Source: Zeimonas sp046347945 | Lineage (GTDB): Bacteria; Pseudomonadota; Gammaproteobacteria; Burkholderiales; Burkholderiaceae_E | Direction of reading: 5' to 3' | Length of the DNA stretch: 64,000 nucleotides | Assembly: GCA_046347945.1 (NCBI GenBank) | Contig: JAXMFB010000004.1 | Span: 1-64,000 of the forward strand | Part shown: positions 6,605-15,689 of the stretch, piece after piece | Numbering within the stretch: the first letter of the stretch is position 1 | How the letters are laid out: every line of letters begins with the position of its first letter | Notes under the pieces: generated by a model | The model's database searches: none | Seen by the model: the letters and a program-made list of their open reading frames with translations, nothing else | Told to the model about the DNA's origin: nothing | Made by a program: the position numbers and the translations under genes

Positions 6605-8467
6605 ATGAATCGTTATCCGGTCTGGAAGTACGTGATCATCGCGATAGCGCTGGTCTTCGGCCTGCTGTACACGCTGCCGAACTTCTTCGGCGAGGCCCCT
6701 GCGGTCCAGGTGTCGAGCGGCAAGGCGACGCTGAAGGTCGAGCCGGCGATGCTCGGCCGCGTCGAGTCGATCCTCAACGGGGCCGGCATCGCCAACACCG
6801 GCCTGTTCTTCGACGGCAACTCGGTCAAGGCGCGCTTCCGCGACACCGACACGCAGCTGCGCGCGAAGGATGCGCTGGCGAAGGCGCTGAACCCCGATCC
6901 GGCCGATCCGAGCTGGATCGTCGCGCTGAACCTGCTGTCGAATTCGCCGAACTGGCTCACCAGCCTGCGCGCGCTGCCGATGTACCTCGGCCTTGACCTG
7001 CGCGGCGGCGTGCACTTCCTGCTCCAGGTCGACATGAAGCAGGCGCTGTCGAAGCGCATCGACGGCACCGCCGGCGACCTGCGCACGCTGATGCGCGACC
7101 GCAACCTGCGCCATGCGGGCATCGCCCGCGCAGGCGATGCCATCGAGATCCGCTTCCGCGATGCCGAGACGCGCGAGCGGGCTCGCGCGGCCATCGCCGA
7201 CACGGTGCCGGACCTCGCTCTGGTCGAAGCGACCGACGGGGCCGACCTGAAGCTCGTCGCGACCTTCCGCCCGCAGGCCGCGCAGCGCATCCAGGAAAAT
7301 GCGATCCGCCAGAACATCACGACGCTGAGCAACCGCATCAACGAACTCGGCGTCGCCGAGCCGGTCGTCCAGCAGCAGGGCGTCGACCGGGTCGTGGTGC
7401 AGTTGCCGGGCGTCCAGGACACCGCCAAGGCCAAGGACATCCTGGGCCGCACCGCCACCCTCGAGGTGCGCATGGTCTGCGAATCGCCCGACGAGGTCGC
7501 CGCGCTGGCAGCCGGCACGGTGCCGTTCAACTGCGAGCGCTACACCGAGCGCGACGGCCAGCCGATCCTCGTGCGCAAGCAGGTCATCCTCACCGGCGAG
7601 AACCTCAACGACGCGCAACCCGGCTTCGACCCGCAGACGCACGAGCCCGCCGTTCACCTGAACCTCGACGCCAAGGGCGCGCGGATCTTCCGCGACGTGA
7701 CACGCGAGAACGTCGGGCGGCGCATGGCGATCCTGCTGATCGAGCGCGGCAAGGGCGAGGTGGTCACCGCACCGGTGATCCGCACCGAAATCGCCGGCGG
7801 GCGCGTGCAGATCTCCGGCCGCATGACCACGCAGGAGGCCAGCGACACCGCGCTGCTGCTGCGCGCCGGGTCGCTCGCCGCGCCGATGGAGATCATCGAG
7901 GAGCGCACCATCGGCCCGAGCCTGGGCGCCGACAACATCGCCAAGGGCTTCCACTCGACGCTGTGGGGCTTCGTGACGATCGCGGTCTTCATGAGCCTGT
8001 ACTACATGCTGTTCGGCGTGATCTCGTCGATCTCGCTGGCGGTCAACGTGCTGCTCCTCATCGCGCTGCTGTCGCTGCTGCAGGCCACGCTGACGCTGCC
8101 CGGCATCGCGGCCATCGCGCTCACGCTCGGCATGGCGATCGACGCCAACGTGCTGATCAACGAGCGCATCCGCGAAGAGCTGCGCAACGGCGCCACGCCG
8201 CAGGCGGCGATCACTGCGGGCTACGAGCGCGCCTGGGCCACGATCCTCGACTCCAACGTCACCTCGCTGATCGCCGGCGTGGCGCTGCTGGTGTTCGGCT
8301 CGGGGCCGGTGCGCGGGTTCGCCGTCGTCCACGTGCTGGGGCTGCTCACGTCGATGTTCTCGGCAGTGTTCTTCTCGCGCGGCCTGGTGAACCTCTGGTA
8401 CGGGCGCCAGCGCAAGCTCACGAAGCTCTCCATCGGGCAGATCTGGAAGCCCGACACCGCGGCCTGA
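6605..8467 (+). CDS. secD: Protein translocase subunit SecD
   Basis: A 620-residue protein, matching the family length. An N-terminal membrane helix is followed by the large periplasmic P1 region (LGLDLRGGVHFLLQVDM motif near residues 123-140) and a C-terminal RND-like membrane domain with LTLGMAIDANVLINERIREEL. SecD with SecF uses the proton-motive force to pull exported proteins through SecYEG. It lies between yajC and secF with short gaps and is intact. Confidence 0.97.
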   Translation: MNRYPVWKYVIIAIALVFGLLYTLPNFFGEAPAVQVSSGKATLKVEPAMLGRVESILNGAGIANTGLFFDGNSVKARFRDTDTQLRAKDALAKALNPDPADPSWIVALNLLSNSPNWLTSLRALPMYLGLDLRGGVHFLLQVDMKQALSKRIDGTAGDLRTLMRDRNLRHAGIARAGDAIEIRFRDAETRERARAAIADTVPDLALVEATDGADLKLVATFRPQAAQRIQENAIRQNITTLSNRINELGVAEPVVQQQGVDRVVVQLPGVQDTAKAKDILGRTATLEVRMVCESPDEVAALAAGTVPFNCERYTERDGQPILVRKQVILTGENLNDAQPGFDPQTHEPAVHLNLDAKGARIFRDVTRENVGRRMAILLIERGKGEVVTAPVIRTEIAGGRVQISGRMTTQEASDTALLLRAGSLAAPMEIIEERTIGPSLGADNIAKGFHSTLWGFVTIAVFMSLYYMLFGVISSISLAVNVLLLIALLSLLQATLTLPGIAAIALTLGMAIDANVLINERIREELRNGATPQAAITAGYERAWATILDSNVTSLIAGVALLVFGSGPVRGFAVVHVLGLLTSMFSAVFFSRGLVNLWYGRQRKLTKLSIGQIWKPDTAA

Positions 8468-8493
8468 CGCGCACGCAGACGGACAGCCGAACG

Positions 8494-9438
8494 ATGGAAT
8501 TCTTCCGGATCAAGCGCGACATCCCGTTCATGCGCCACGCGGTGGTGCTGAACGCGATCTCGGTCGTCACCTTCCTGCTGGCAGTGTTCTTCCTCGCCAC
8601 CCGCGGGCTGCACCTGTCGATCGAATTCACCGGCGGCACGGTGATCGAGGTCAACTACGCGCAGAGCGCCGACCTCGAGAAGATCCGCGCCACCGTCGGC
8701 TCGCTGGGCTACGCCGACGTGCAGGTGCAGAACTTCGGCACCTCTCACGACGTGATGATCCGGCTGCCGCTGCGCGAGGCGGCCGGCCAGACCTCGGCCG
8801 CCCAGAGCGAGCAGGTGATGGCGGCGCTGAAGGCAGCCGACGCGAGCGCGCAACTCAGGCGCGTCGAGTTCGTCGGCCCACAGGTCGGCAAGGAGCTGTT
8901 CACCGACGGCGCGATGGCGCTGCTGTTCGTGATCGTCGGCATCATCGTCTACCTGGCGATCCGCTTCGAGTGGAAGTTCGCGGTCGCGGCGATCATCGCC
9001 AACCTTCACGACGTCGTGATCATCCTCGGCTTCTTCGCCGCGTTCCAGTGGGAGTTCTCGCTGTCGGTGCTCGCGGCGGTGCTGGCGGTGCTCGGCTACT
9101 CGGTCAACGAGTCGGTGGTCATCTTCGACCGGATCCGCGAATACTTCCGCAAGATCCGCAAGGCCGGCACGCGCGAGATCATCGACAAGGCGATCACCAG
9201 CACGATCTCGCGTACGATCATCACGCACGGCTCCACGCAGATCATGGTCCTGTCGATGCTGATCTTCGGCGGCCCGACGCTGCACTACTTCGCCGTCGCG
9301 CTCACGATCGGCATCCTGTTCGGGATCTACTCGTCCGTGTTCGTCGCGGCCGCTATCGCCATGTGGCTGGGCGTCAAGCGCGAAGACCTCGTCAAGCCGA
9401 CGAAGAAGAAGGACGAGGGCCAGCCGGAGCTGCCATGA
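8494..9438 (+). CDS. secF: Protein translocase subunit SecF
   Basis: A 314-residue protein beginning MEFFRIKRDIPFMRH, 26 nt after secD. It shows the SecF hallmarks LSIEFTGGTVIEV, VGPQVGKEL, the membrane segment VLAVLGYSVNESVVIFDRIRE and ISRTIITHGSTQIMVL. It forms the SecDF pair that completes protein translocation. A start further upstream inside secD is not supported. Its stop overlaps the next gene's ATG (ATGA), so the cytochrome b561 gene is translationally coupled. Confidence 0.97.
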   Translation: MEFFRIKRDIPFMRHAVVLNAISVVTFLLAVFFLATRGLHLSIEFTGGTVIEVNYAQSADLEKIRATVGSLGYADVQVQNFGTSHDVMIRLPLREAAGQTSAAQSEQVMAALKAADASAQLRRVEFVGPQVGKELFTDGAMALLFVIVGIIVYLAIRFEWKFAVAAIIANLHDVVIILGFFAAFQWEFSLSVLAAVLAVLGYSVNESVVIFDRIREYFRKIRKAGTREIIDKAITSTISRTIITHGSTQIMVLSMLIFGGPTLHYFAVALTIGILFGIYSSVFVAAAIAMWLGVKREDLVKPTKKKDEGQPELP

Positions 9439-10097
9439 CGCCGGCCGGGCCCGCGACGCCTCGCCGCATCCGCATCTGGGACCTCCCCACGCGGCTCTTT
9501 CACTGGTTGCTGGTTGCCTGCATCGTCGGTTCGCTGGTCTCGGTGAACCTCGGCGGCAACGCGGTCGGATGGCACTTCCGCTTCGGCTACGCGATCCTGA
9601 CGCTGCTGCTGTTCCGCGTGCTCTGGGGCTTCGTCGGGCCGCGCTACGCGCGCTTCGCGAGCTTCCCGCCGAGCCCCTCGGCGGCGATCGCGTGGCTGCG
9701 CGGTGCCCGCGCCGCCTGGCCGGGCCACAATCCGGTCGGCGCGTTCTCGGTCTACGCGATGCTCGCCGCGCTCGTGCTGCAGGCCGTCACCGGGCTGTTC
9801 GCGACCGACGACATCATGTGGGACGGGCCGCTGAAGGCGCAGGTGTCCAACGCGACCAGCGCGCTGCTGACCCGGGTGCACGAGGTCAACCGCATCGTGG
9901 TCCTCGCGCTGATCGCGCTGCACGTGGTGGCGATCGCCTGGTACGGGCGGGTGCGCAAGGAACCTCTGCTGCGCGCGATGATCGACGGCGACAAGCCGTT
10001 CGACGCCGCCGACGGCCCGAGGCAGTGGCTGCTCGCGCTGGCGCTGCTCGGCCTGAGCGCCGCCGTCGTCTGGGCAATCGTCACGCGGATCGACTGA
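9435..10097 (+). CDS. Cytochrome b561-family membrane electron carrier
   Basis: A 220-residue protein with four to five membrane helices. The N-terminal segment IRIWDLPTRLFHWLLVACIVGSLVS supplies the first haem-ligand His, and later His residues lie in helices 2 and 4 (LHVVAIAWYG). Proteins of this type hold b haem in the inner membrane and pass electrons to small periplasmic cytochromes. The gene overlaps secF by 4 nt and faces a cytochrome c'-like gene with only 40 nt between the stops. Such b561/c' pairs are common in betaproteobacteria. The specific electron donor is unknown. Confidence 0.85.
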   Translation: MTPAGPATPRRIRIWDLPTRLFHWLLVACIVGSLVSVNLGGNAVGWHFRFGYAILTLLLFRVLWGFVGPRYARFASFPPSPSAAIAWLRGARAAWPGHNPVGAFSVYAMLAALVLQAVTGLFATDDIMWDGPLKAQVSNATSALLTRVHEVNRIVVLALIALHVVAIAWYGRVRKEPLLRAMIDGDKPFDAADGPRQWLLALALLGLSAAVVWAIVTRID

Positions 10098-10101
10098 TCG
10101 A

Positions 10102-10129
10102 CCGCGCGGCGCGTCGTTGCGCCGCGCGG
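10102..10129. terminator. Bidirectional hairpin between convergent cytochrome genes
   Basis: CCGCGCGGCGC (10102-10112) and GCGCCGCGCGG (10119-10129) form a perfect 11-bp stem with loop GTCGTT. It fills the 40-bp gap between the b561 and cytochrome c' stop codons. No U-run follows on either side. Confidence 0.55.
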
Positions 10130-10137
10130 CGGGATCG

Positions 10138-10596
10138 CTACTTCTCGCGGTACTTGTCGTGGCAGGCCTTGCAGGCGGCGCCGGTCGCACCCACCTGCTT
10201 GCGCAGCGCGTCCAGGTCGCCGGCCGACGCCACCAGCTTGGCGGTCTCGCCGTTCAGGCGCTCGGACAGCGCCTTAATGTCGGCCAGGTTCTGGAACAGC
10301 TCGGGCTTTGCGCCCGTCTTGCCCTTGTCCGAACCGGGCACGAACGCCTCCCACGGCAGCTTGGCCATCGTGTCGACGATGCGCGCCGAATCCTGCGCCG
10401 CCGCCGCGTCGAACGGCCGCTCGCCCTTGGCCATCGCCGCAAGCCGGCCCATGTGGTTGGCCATCACCGTGTATGCTGCCTGCCGGTACTTGATGGCGTC
10501 TTCGGCCTTCGCGAACTGCGCCATCGCCGGGGCGGCGAGCGTCATGCCCGCAACGAGCGCCGTGGCGCCCAATGCGATTCCGGTCCTTCCGATCAT
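10138..10596 (-). CDS. Cytochrome c'-like periplasmic protein
   Basis: A 152-residue protein with a signal peptide (about residues 1-26, ending APAMAQ). The mature part has the four-helix cytochrome c' features: YRQAAYTVMANHMGRLAAM near its start and a single haem-attachment motif CKACH close to the C-terminus. The start at MIGRTGIALG is chosen for the AGAGGA ribosome site and the signal peptide; a longer in-frame start lacks both. It probably takes electrons from the neighbouring b561 protein or binds NO, as the family does. Confidence 0.88.
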   Translation of the reverse strand: MIGRTGIALGATALVAGMTLAAPAMAQFAKAEDAIKYRQAAYTVMANHMGRLAAMAKGERPFDAAAAQDSARIVDTMAKLPWEAFVPGSDKGKTGAKPELFQNLADIKALSERLNGETAKLVASAGDLDALRKQVGATGAACKACHDKYREK

Positions 10597-10740
10597 TGAC
10601 TGGGTCCTCTTGCGTGGATCGCGGCCACCCGATGTGCCGCGGCCGCAAAGACTGCCGCATCCGACGCCGCGCACGCGCGATTCGCCCTTCACCGCGGTCG
10701 GGTTCGGCGCTCGGCGCGCCCCGCAATCCGCCGCTCGCGC

Positions 10741-12144
10741 TCAGATCCGCCGCGCGAGTTCGGCCGCCTTGCCGACATAGCCAGCCGGCGTCAGCGCCTT
10801 CAATCGCGCCTTCGCGTCGTCCGGGATCGGCAAGCGGTCGACGAAGTCGGCGAGCGCCTCCGGCGTGATCGCCTTGCCCCGCGTGAGCGCCTTCAGCTGC
10901 TCGTACGGGTTCTCGATGCCATAGCGGCGCATCACCGTCTGGATCGGCTCGGCCAGCACTTCCCAGGTGGCGTCGAGGTCGGCGGCCAGCCGATCGGCAT
11001 TGAGTTCGAGCTTGCCCAGCCCGCGCAGGCACGCATCCCAGGCCAGCAGCGAGTGGCCGAACGCCACGCCGACGTTGCGCAGCACGGTCGAATCGGTGAG
11101 GTCGCGCTGCCAGCGCGACACCGGCAGCTTCTCGGACAGGTGGCGAAGCAGCGCGTTGGCCAGCCCGGCGTTGCCTTCGGAGTTTTCGAAGTCGATCGGG
11201 TTGACCTTGTGCGGCATCGTCGAGGAGCCGATCTCGCCTTCCTTCAGCTTCTGGCGGAAGTAGCCCAGCGAGATGTAGCCCCAGACGTCGCGATCGAGAT
11301 CGAGCAGGATCGTGTTCAGCCGCGCGAGCGCGTCGAACAGTTCGGCCATCCAGTCGTGCGGCTCGATCTGGATCGTGTACGGGTTGAAGACCAGCCCGAG
11401 CGACTCGACGACCCGGCGCGAGAACGCCTCCCAGTCGACGTCGGGATACGCGGACAGGTGCGCGTTGTAGTTGCCGACCGCGCCGTTCATCTTGCCCAGC
11501 GGCTCGACCGCGGCGAAGCGCGCCCGCGCGCGCTCCAGGCGCGCCACGACGTTGGCGAACTCCTTGCCCAGCGTCGTGGGCGAGGCCGGCTGGCCGTGGG
11601 TGCGCGAGAGCATCGGGACGTCGGCGTGGCGGTGCGCCAGCCCGCGCAACGCGTCGATCACGGCGCCGATCGCCGGCAGCAGCACGTCGCGGCGCGCGGC
11701 CTGCAACATCAGCGCGTGCGAGGTGTTGTTGATGTCCTCGGAGGTGCACGCGAAATGGACGAACTCGCTCGCCCGCACCAGTTCCGGCACGTCGCGCACC
11801 GACTCCTTCAGGAAGTACTCGACCGCCTTCACGTCGTGGTTCGTGACCCGCTCGATCTCCTTGATGCGCGCGGCCTGTGCGACGCCGAAGCCCGTCGACC
11901 AGCGCGCGCAGCCGCTGCCGCGCGGCCTCGGAGAAGGCCGGGAGTTCGGGTAATCCGCATCCGACAGCGCCACCAGCCACGCAACCTCGACCTGCACCCG
12001 GCAGCGCATGAAGCCGGCTTCGGACAGGAGCTCGCGCAACGGGCCCAGGCGGGCGGCGTAACGGCCATCGAGGGGCGACAGCGCGGTGAGTTCGGGCGAT
12101 GCAGCGGGCGATGCAGCGGCCGACGGAGCCTGCGATTCGTTCAT
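10741..12144 (-). CDS. purB: Adenylosuccinate lyase, with a short compensated frameshift
   Basis: A 467-residue protein of the long PurB type. It carries the active-site loop GEIGSSTMPHKVNP, TSEDINNTSHAL and TNHDVKAVEYFLKE. The enzyme splits SAICAR and adenylosuccinate in purine synthesis. Residues about 67-84 do not fit the family, but the next frame over the same bases reads PELPAFSEAARQRLRALVDG, which does. One base appears missing near 11947 and one extra near 11891-11893, which restores the frame. The rest is intact. Since PurB is normally essential, I suspect sequence error rather than decay. Confidence 0.93.
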   Translation of the reverse strand: MNESQAPSAAASPAASPELTALSPLDGRYAARLGPLRELLSEAGFMRCRVQVEVAWLVALSDADYPNSRPSPRPRGSGCARWSTGFGVAQAARIKEIERVTNHDVKAVEYFLKESVRDVPELVRASEFVHFACTSEDINNTSHALMLQAARRDVLLPAIGAVIDALRGLAHRHADVPMLSRTHGQPASPTTLGKEFANVVARLERARARFAAVEPLGKMNGAVGNYNAHLSAYPDVDWEAFSRRVVESLGLVFNPYTIQIEPHDWMAELFDALARLNTILLDLDRDVWGYISLGYFRQKLKEGEIGSSTMPHKVNPIDFENSEGNAGLANALLRHLSEKLPVSRWQRDLTDSTVLRNVGVAFGHSLLAWDACLRGLGKLELNADRLAADLDATWEVLAEPIQTVMRRYGIENPYEQLKALTRGKAITPEALADFVDRLPIPDDAKARLKALTPAGYVGKAAELARRI

Positions 12145-12171
12145 GCGTCCAATCCTAGCACCCGTGGCTGC

Positions 12172-12200
12172 GTGACGCGCCGCGGCACGCTTGCTATACT
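12172..12200 (+). promoter_or_regulatory. Promoter of the GST gene
   Basis: GTGACG (12172-12177), a 17-nt spacer and TATACT (12195-12200) preceded by TG, so also an extended -10. It lies in the gap between the divergent purB and GST genes. Confidence 0.65.
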
Positions 12201-12227
12201 CGATTCAAACAACCCCCGCGGGGCCAG

Positions 12228-12836
12228 ATGAAACTCATCGGTTCGAATTCGAGCCCCTACGTGCGCAAGGTGCGCATCGTGATGGCGGAAAAGAAGATCG
12301 ACTACCAGTACGAAGTGGACGATGTCTTCTCCCCCACTTCCAGCATCACGCAGTCCAATCCGCTCGGCAAGGTGCCGTGCCTGATCATGGACGACGGCGG
12401 GGCGGTGTTCGACTCGCGCGTGATCGTCGAGTACCTCGACAACCTGACGCCGGTACACCGGCTGGTGCCGCCCAATGGCCGCTCGCGCGTCGAGGTCAAG
12501 ACCTGGGAGGCGCTCGGCGACGGCCTGCTCGACGCCGCGTTGCTGGTGCGGATGGAGCAGACGCAGCGCACCGACGCGCAGCGCAGCCCGTCGTGGATCG
12601 CGCGCCAGATGGGCAAGGTCGAGTCCGCGCTGCAGGCGATATCCACCGGGCTCGGCGACAAGCCCTGGTGCGCCGACGGCAAGTACTCGCTGGCCGACAT
12701 CGCCGTAGGCTGCGCGCTCGGCTACCTCGACTTCCGCTTCCCGCAGCTCGGTTGGCGCGCGCAGTTCTCGAATCTCGCGCGGCACGCCGACAAGCTGTTC
12801 GCGCGCCAGAGCTTCATCGACACGATGCCGCGCTGA
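12228..12836 (+). CDS. Glutathione S-transferase-fold protein, YibF-like
   Basis: A 202-residue protein. The N-terminal thioredoxin-like domain starts MKLIGSNSSPYVRKVRIVMAEK and includes the cis-Pro region NPLGKVPCLIMDDG and the DSRVIVEYLD segment. The C-terminal helical domain holds the typical YSLADIAVGCALGYLDFR motif. It resembles E. coli YibF more than SspA. Such proteins bind glutathione, but the physiological substrate is not known. It is a single gene with its own promoter, convergent with the lipoprotein gene downstream. Confidence 0.88.
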   Translation: MKLIGSNSSPYVRKVRIVMAEKKIDYQYEVDDVFSPTSSITQSNPLGKVPCLIMDDGGAVFDSRVIVEYLDNLTPVHRLVPPNGRSRVEVKTWEALGDGLLDAALLVRMEQTQRTDAQRSPSWIARQMGKVESALQAISTGLGDKPWCADGKYSLADIAVGCALGYLDFRFPQLGWRAQFSNLARHADKLFARQSFIDTMPR

Positions 12837-12879
12837 GGGCGGGGCACGGATCGCGGCGGCCCCGGAACGAGGACGCGCC

Positions 12880-13923
12880 TCAGAGCATCCCGCGCAGGCT
12901 GCTCCACGACGTCGACAGCGTCGCGTCGATCACCCCGTCGAGGTAGCGGTCGAGGTCGAGCCTGATCTGCACCGCGCCGATCGCGTTGGCGTATACCGCC
13001 GAATCGTCGGGCGCGCTCACGAGCAGGGTCCCCAGCGGATATGCAGGCGCCGGCCCCGGCAACGTGACGGCGCCGTGGCTGCGGACGCGCAGCCGGGCGA
13101 GATCCGTTCCGGCGAACCGCCCGTCGGCGAGTTCGAAGTCCGCACTGACGGTATCGGAGCCGGGACCGTCGACCAGCCGCAGCGTGAGCAACTCGATCGA
13201 CTGGCGGTCGCGCGCCACGCCCGAGATCAGCGGGTCGACCGACAATCGGGCGCTGTCGAAGTCGATGACGTTGTCCTGCGCGTCGAGTCGCTGGCCGTCG
13301 AGCACTGCGCGGCCCGTCACCGCGCGCGCCTGCGCGGGCAGCGTCGTGGTTTCGGCTCGCCACGCCGTGTAGTCGATCGTGATCCGCGCGCTCCAGGCGG
13401 CGCTCAGCCCGGGATAGCCCGACGCCGAGCCGACGCTCATCGCCATGGTGCCGGTGAAGCGCACGCTGCCGAACCGGCAGCCGGTGGTGTCGAGCTCGAT
13501 CGTGTCGCCGACCGAGAACGCCGCGCTGTTCGCGAACACCGCGCGCAGCTGCACCGAACCGGAATCGCAGGCGAGCGTCTGCAGCGACGAATAGCGCCCA
13601 CCCGACACCGGTGTCGCCGCGGCGCGCAGCGGCGCCGCGATCTCGATCCAGTCGAAGCTGCCCGGCGCCAGCGCGCGGCGCGGGTGCTCCCCGACCGGCA
13701 CGCGCAGCGGGTCGTCGACGATGCCGACTCCCGGGCCGGCCAGCGCCACCAGTGTGTCGAAGCCGCTCGCCGCTGCGGTGGGCGCCGTGCCGGTGTCGAT
13801 CATCGCGTCGTCACCGACGCCGATTCCGATCGACACGCTGCAGCCCGCGAGCGACAGGGCCAGTGCCGACGCGGCCAGGCGCGCCGCCGGGCCGAGGACC
13901 CGAGATCCGGCTCCGCGCCTCAC
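12880..13923 (-). CDS. Putative lipoprotein of unknown function, coupled to mnmA
   Basis: A 347-residue protein. The start is a GTG whose last two bases form the mnmA TGA (GTGA overlap), read as (M)RRGAGSRVLG. A lipoprotein signal with lipobox LSLAGC puts the lipidated Cys at position 28. The mature part is rich in beta-strand-forming residues, Asp, Ser and Thr, with no motif I recognise. One disulfide is possible (Cys in LACDSG and TTGCRFG). It is the last gene of a nudJ-mnmA-lipoprotein operon. Its link with tRNA thiolation is probably only co-transcription. Confidence 0.75.
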   Translation of the reverse strand: MRRGAGSRVLGPAARLAASALALSLAGCSVSIGIGVGDDAMIDTGTAPTAAASGFDTLVALAGPGVGIVDDPLRVPVGEHPRRALAPGSFDWIEIAAPLRAAATPVSGGRYSSLQTLACDSGSVQLRAVFANSAAFSVGDTIELDTTGCRFGSVRFTGTMAMSVGSASGYPGLSAAWSARITIDYTAWRAETTTLPAQARAVTGRAVLDGQRLDAQDNVIDFDSARLSVDPLISGVARDRQSIELLTLRLVDGPGSDTVSADFELADGRFAGTDLARLRVRSHGAVTLPGPAPAYPLGTLLVSAPDDSAVYANAIGAVQIRLDLDRYLDGVIDATLSTSWSSLRGML

Positions 13924-15083
13924 CGCGCGCCCCCGATGATGCCGCCGCCCAGGCAGACCTCGCCGCGGTAGAGCACCGCGCTCTGGCCCGGCGTCACCGC
14001 CCACTGCGGCTCGTCGAAGTCGAGCTCGAACGCCGACGGCGAGACGACGCGCAGCGCGCAGTGTGCGTCGCGCTGGCGGTAGCGCGTCTTGGCGCCGAGC
14101 CGCCCGTCGTCGTGCGGCGACGCGCCGGCGATCCAGTGCGCCTGCTCGGCGGCGAGGTGCCGCGACATCAGCCACGGATGGTCGTGCCCCTGGACCACGG
14201 TGAGCGCGTTGCGCGGAAGGTCCTTGCGCGCGACGAACCACGGCTCGCCGCTACCGCTGCGCGTCCCGCCGATGCCGATTCCCTTGCGCTGCCCCAGCGT
14301 GTAGAAGGCGAGCCCGACGTGCTCGCCGATCACCGCGCCCTCCTCGGTCTCGATCGGGCCGTGCTGCGTCGGCAGGTAGCGGTTCAGGAACTCGCGGAAC
14401 GGCCGCTCGCCGATGAAGCAGATGCCGGTCGAGTCCTTCTTCGCCGCGTTGGGCAGGCCGATGCGCTGCGCGATCTCGCGGACCTCGCGCTTGTACAGGT
14501 GTCCGACCGGAAAGATCGTGCGCGCGAACTGCGCCTGGTTCAACCGGTGCAGGAAGTAGGTCTGGTCCTTGTCGGGATCGACGCCGCGCAGCAACTCGAA
14601 GCGCTCGCCGCCGTCGTCGCCGTCATTGAAGCCGCGACGCAACCGTGCGTAATGGCCGGTGGCGATCCGCGTCGCCCCGAGCGCCATCGCGTGGTCGAGG
14701 AACGCCTTGAACTTGATCTCCGCGTTGCACAGCACGTCGGGATTCGGCGTGCGGCCGGCCGAGTACTCGCGCAGGAACTCGGCGAACACGCGGTCGCGGT
14801 ACTCGGCCGAGAAGTTCACCGCCTCGAGGTCCACGCCGATCACGTCGGCGGCGCTCGCCGCGTCGACCAGGTCCTGGCGCGTCGAGCAGTACTCGCCGTC
14901 GTCGTCGTCCTCCCAGTTCTTCATGAACAGGCCGACGACCTCGAAGCCGCGCTGCTTGAGCAGCCAGGCCGAGACCGCCGAGTCGACGCCGCCCGACATG
15001 CCGACGACCACGCGCTCGCCGGCGCCGTCGCACTCGGGAGGCGCGGCGGCGCGGTCGGCAGGCGAGGCGGTGGTGTCAGGCAT
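13920..15083 (-). CDS. mnmA: tRNA-specific 2-thiouridylase
   Basis: A 387-residue protein. The PP-loop GMSGGVDSAV near residues 28-37 binds ATP; the catalytic Cys lies in NPDVLCNAEIKF and the partner Cys in STGICFIGER. It adds the 2-thio group to U34 of Lys, Glu and Gln tRNAs, using sulfur from the IscS/Tus relay. It overlaps nudJ by 8 nt upstream and the lipoprotein gene by 4 nt downstream. The nudJ-mnmA order is also found in E. coli. Confidence 0.97.
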   Translation of the reverse strand: MPDTTASPADRAAAPPECDGAGERVVVGMSGGVDSAVSAWLLKQRGFEVVGLFMKNWEDDDDGEYCSTRQDLVDAASAADVIGVDLEAVNFSAEYRDRVFAEFLREYSAGRTPNPDVLCNAEIKFKAFLDHAMALGATRIATGHYARLRRGFNDGDDGGERFELLRGVDPDKDQTYFLHRLNQAQFARTIFPVGHLYKREVREIAQRIGLPNAAKKDSTGICFIGERPFREFLNRYLPTQHGPIETEEGAVIGEHVGLAFYTLGQRKGIGIGGTRSGSGEPWFVARKDLPRNALTVVQGHDHPWLMSRHLAAEQAHWIAGASPHDDGRLGAKTRYRQRDAHCALRVVSPSAFELDFDEPQWAVTPGQSAVLYRGEVCLGGGIIGGAR

Positions 15084-15558
15084 CGACGGACAGGCAGTTC
15101 GGGTTCGTGTGGATCAGGTCGAGTGCGAAGCGCTTGCCGGCCAGGTAATCGTCGACTGTCTGCATGACGAGCGGGCTGCGATGCACGTCGCGGCGCGCCC
15201 GGATCTCGTCGGCGTCGAGCCAGAGCGCGCGAAGGATTCCGTCGTCGAGCGCGCGACCGGGCTGCTCGGCGAGCGCGCGGCAGGCGAAGGCGAAGCGCAG
15301 GTAGGTGACGTCGGTCCCGCTGGCCTCGTGGCGGTAGCGGGCCATGTAGATGCCCACGCCCGCCACCGGCTCGACCCGCCAGGCGGTCTCTTCGAGCGCC
15401 TCGCGCGCGACCGCCTGGAGCAGCGACTCGCCGGGATCGAGGTGGCCGGCCGGCTGGTTGATCCGGGTGCCCTCGCGCGTGGTCTCCTCGACCATCAGGA
15501 ACCTGCCGTCGCGCTCGATCACCGCAGCGACCGTGGTGTTCGGTTTCCAGTGGCTCAT
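15076..15558 (-). CDS. nudJ: Nudix hydrolase, NudJ-like phosphatase
   Basis: A 160-residue protein starting MSHWKPNTTVAAVI. The Nudix box is GHLDPGESLLQAVAREALEE followed by TAW; the Gly usually found in EETG is Ala here. The end of the protein (about 128-160) matches the NudJ tail. NudJ removes pyrophosphate or phosphate from thiamine pyrophosphates and nucleoside triphosphates. A longer in-frame start 12 codons upstream exists; I prefer the family-like MSHW start. The 8-nt overlap with mnmA couples their translation. Confidence 0.9.
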   Translation of the reverse strand: MSHWKPNTTVAAVIERDGRFLMVEETTREGTRINQPAGHLDPGESLLQAVAREALEETAWRVEPVAGVGIYMARYRHEASGTDVTYLRFAFACRALAEQPGRALDDGILRALWLDADEIRARRDVHRSPLVMQTVDDYLAGKRFALDLIHTNPNCLSVDA

Positions 15559-15641
15559 CGGCTTCGTTGCGACCTCGCTGCCATGCCGCGACACGCCATG
15601 ATACTGGAGCGCCCGGGGACGCGTTTCGGGCCGCTGTAACG

Positions 15642-15650
15642 TGATATAAA
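15642..15650 (+). promoter_or_regulatory. Extended -10 promoter of the pnt operon
   Basis: TGATATAAA is an extended -10 element (TG, one base, TATAAA) in the gap between divergent nudJ and pntAA. The -35 region is poor. Transcription would start near 15657, about 33 nt before the pntAA ATG. Confidence 0.55.
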
Positions 15651-15689
15651 CGCCGGTTCGTGATTCGACGAGAATTCGGGGGTGGGAGC

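Noticed and set aside
6434..8332. A long minus-strand open frame opposite secD
   Set aside because: Composition is that of a shadow frame (Arg, Asp, Val, Gln-rich) and secD on the other strand is fully conserved.
12228..12836. SspA (stringent starvation protein A) as identity of the GST-fold gene
   Set aside because: The sequence start and the C-terminal motif fit YibF-like GSTs better, and no sspB follows.
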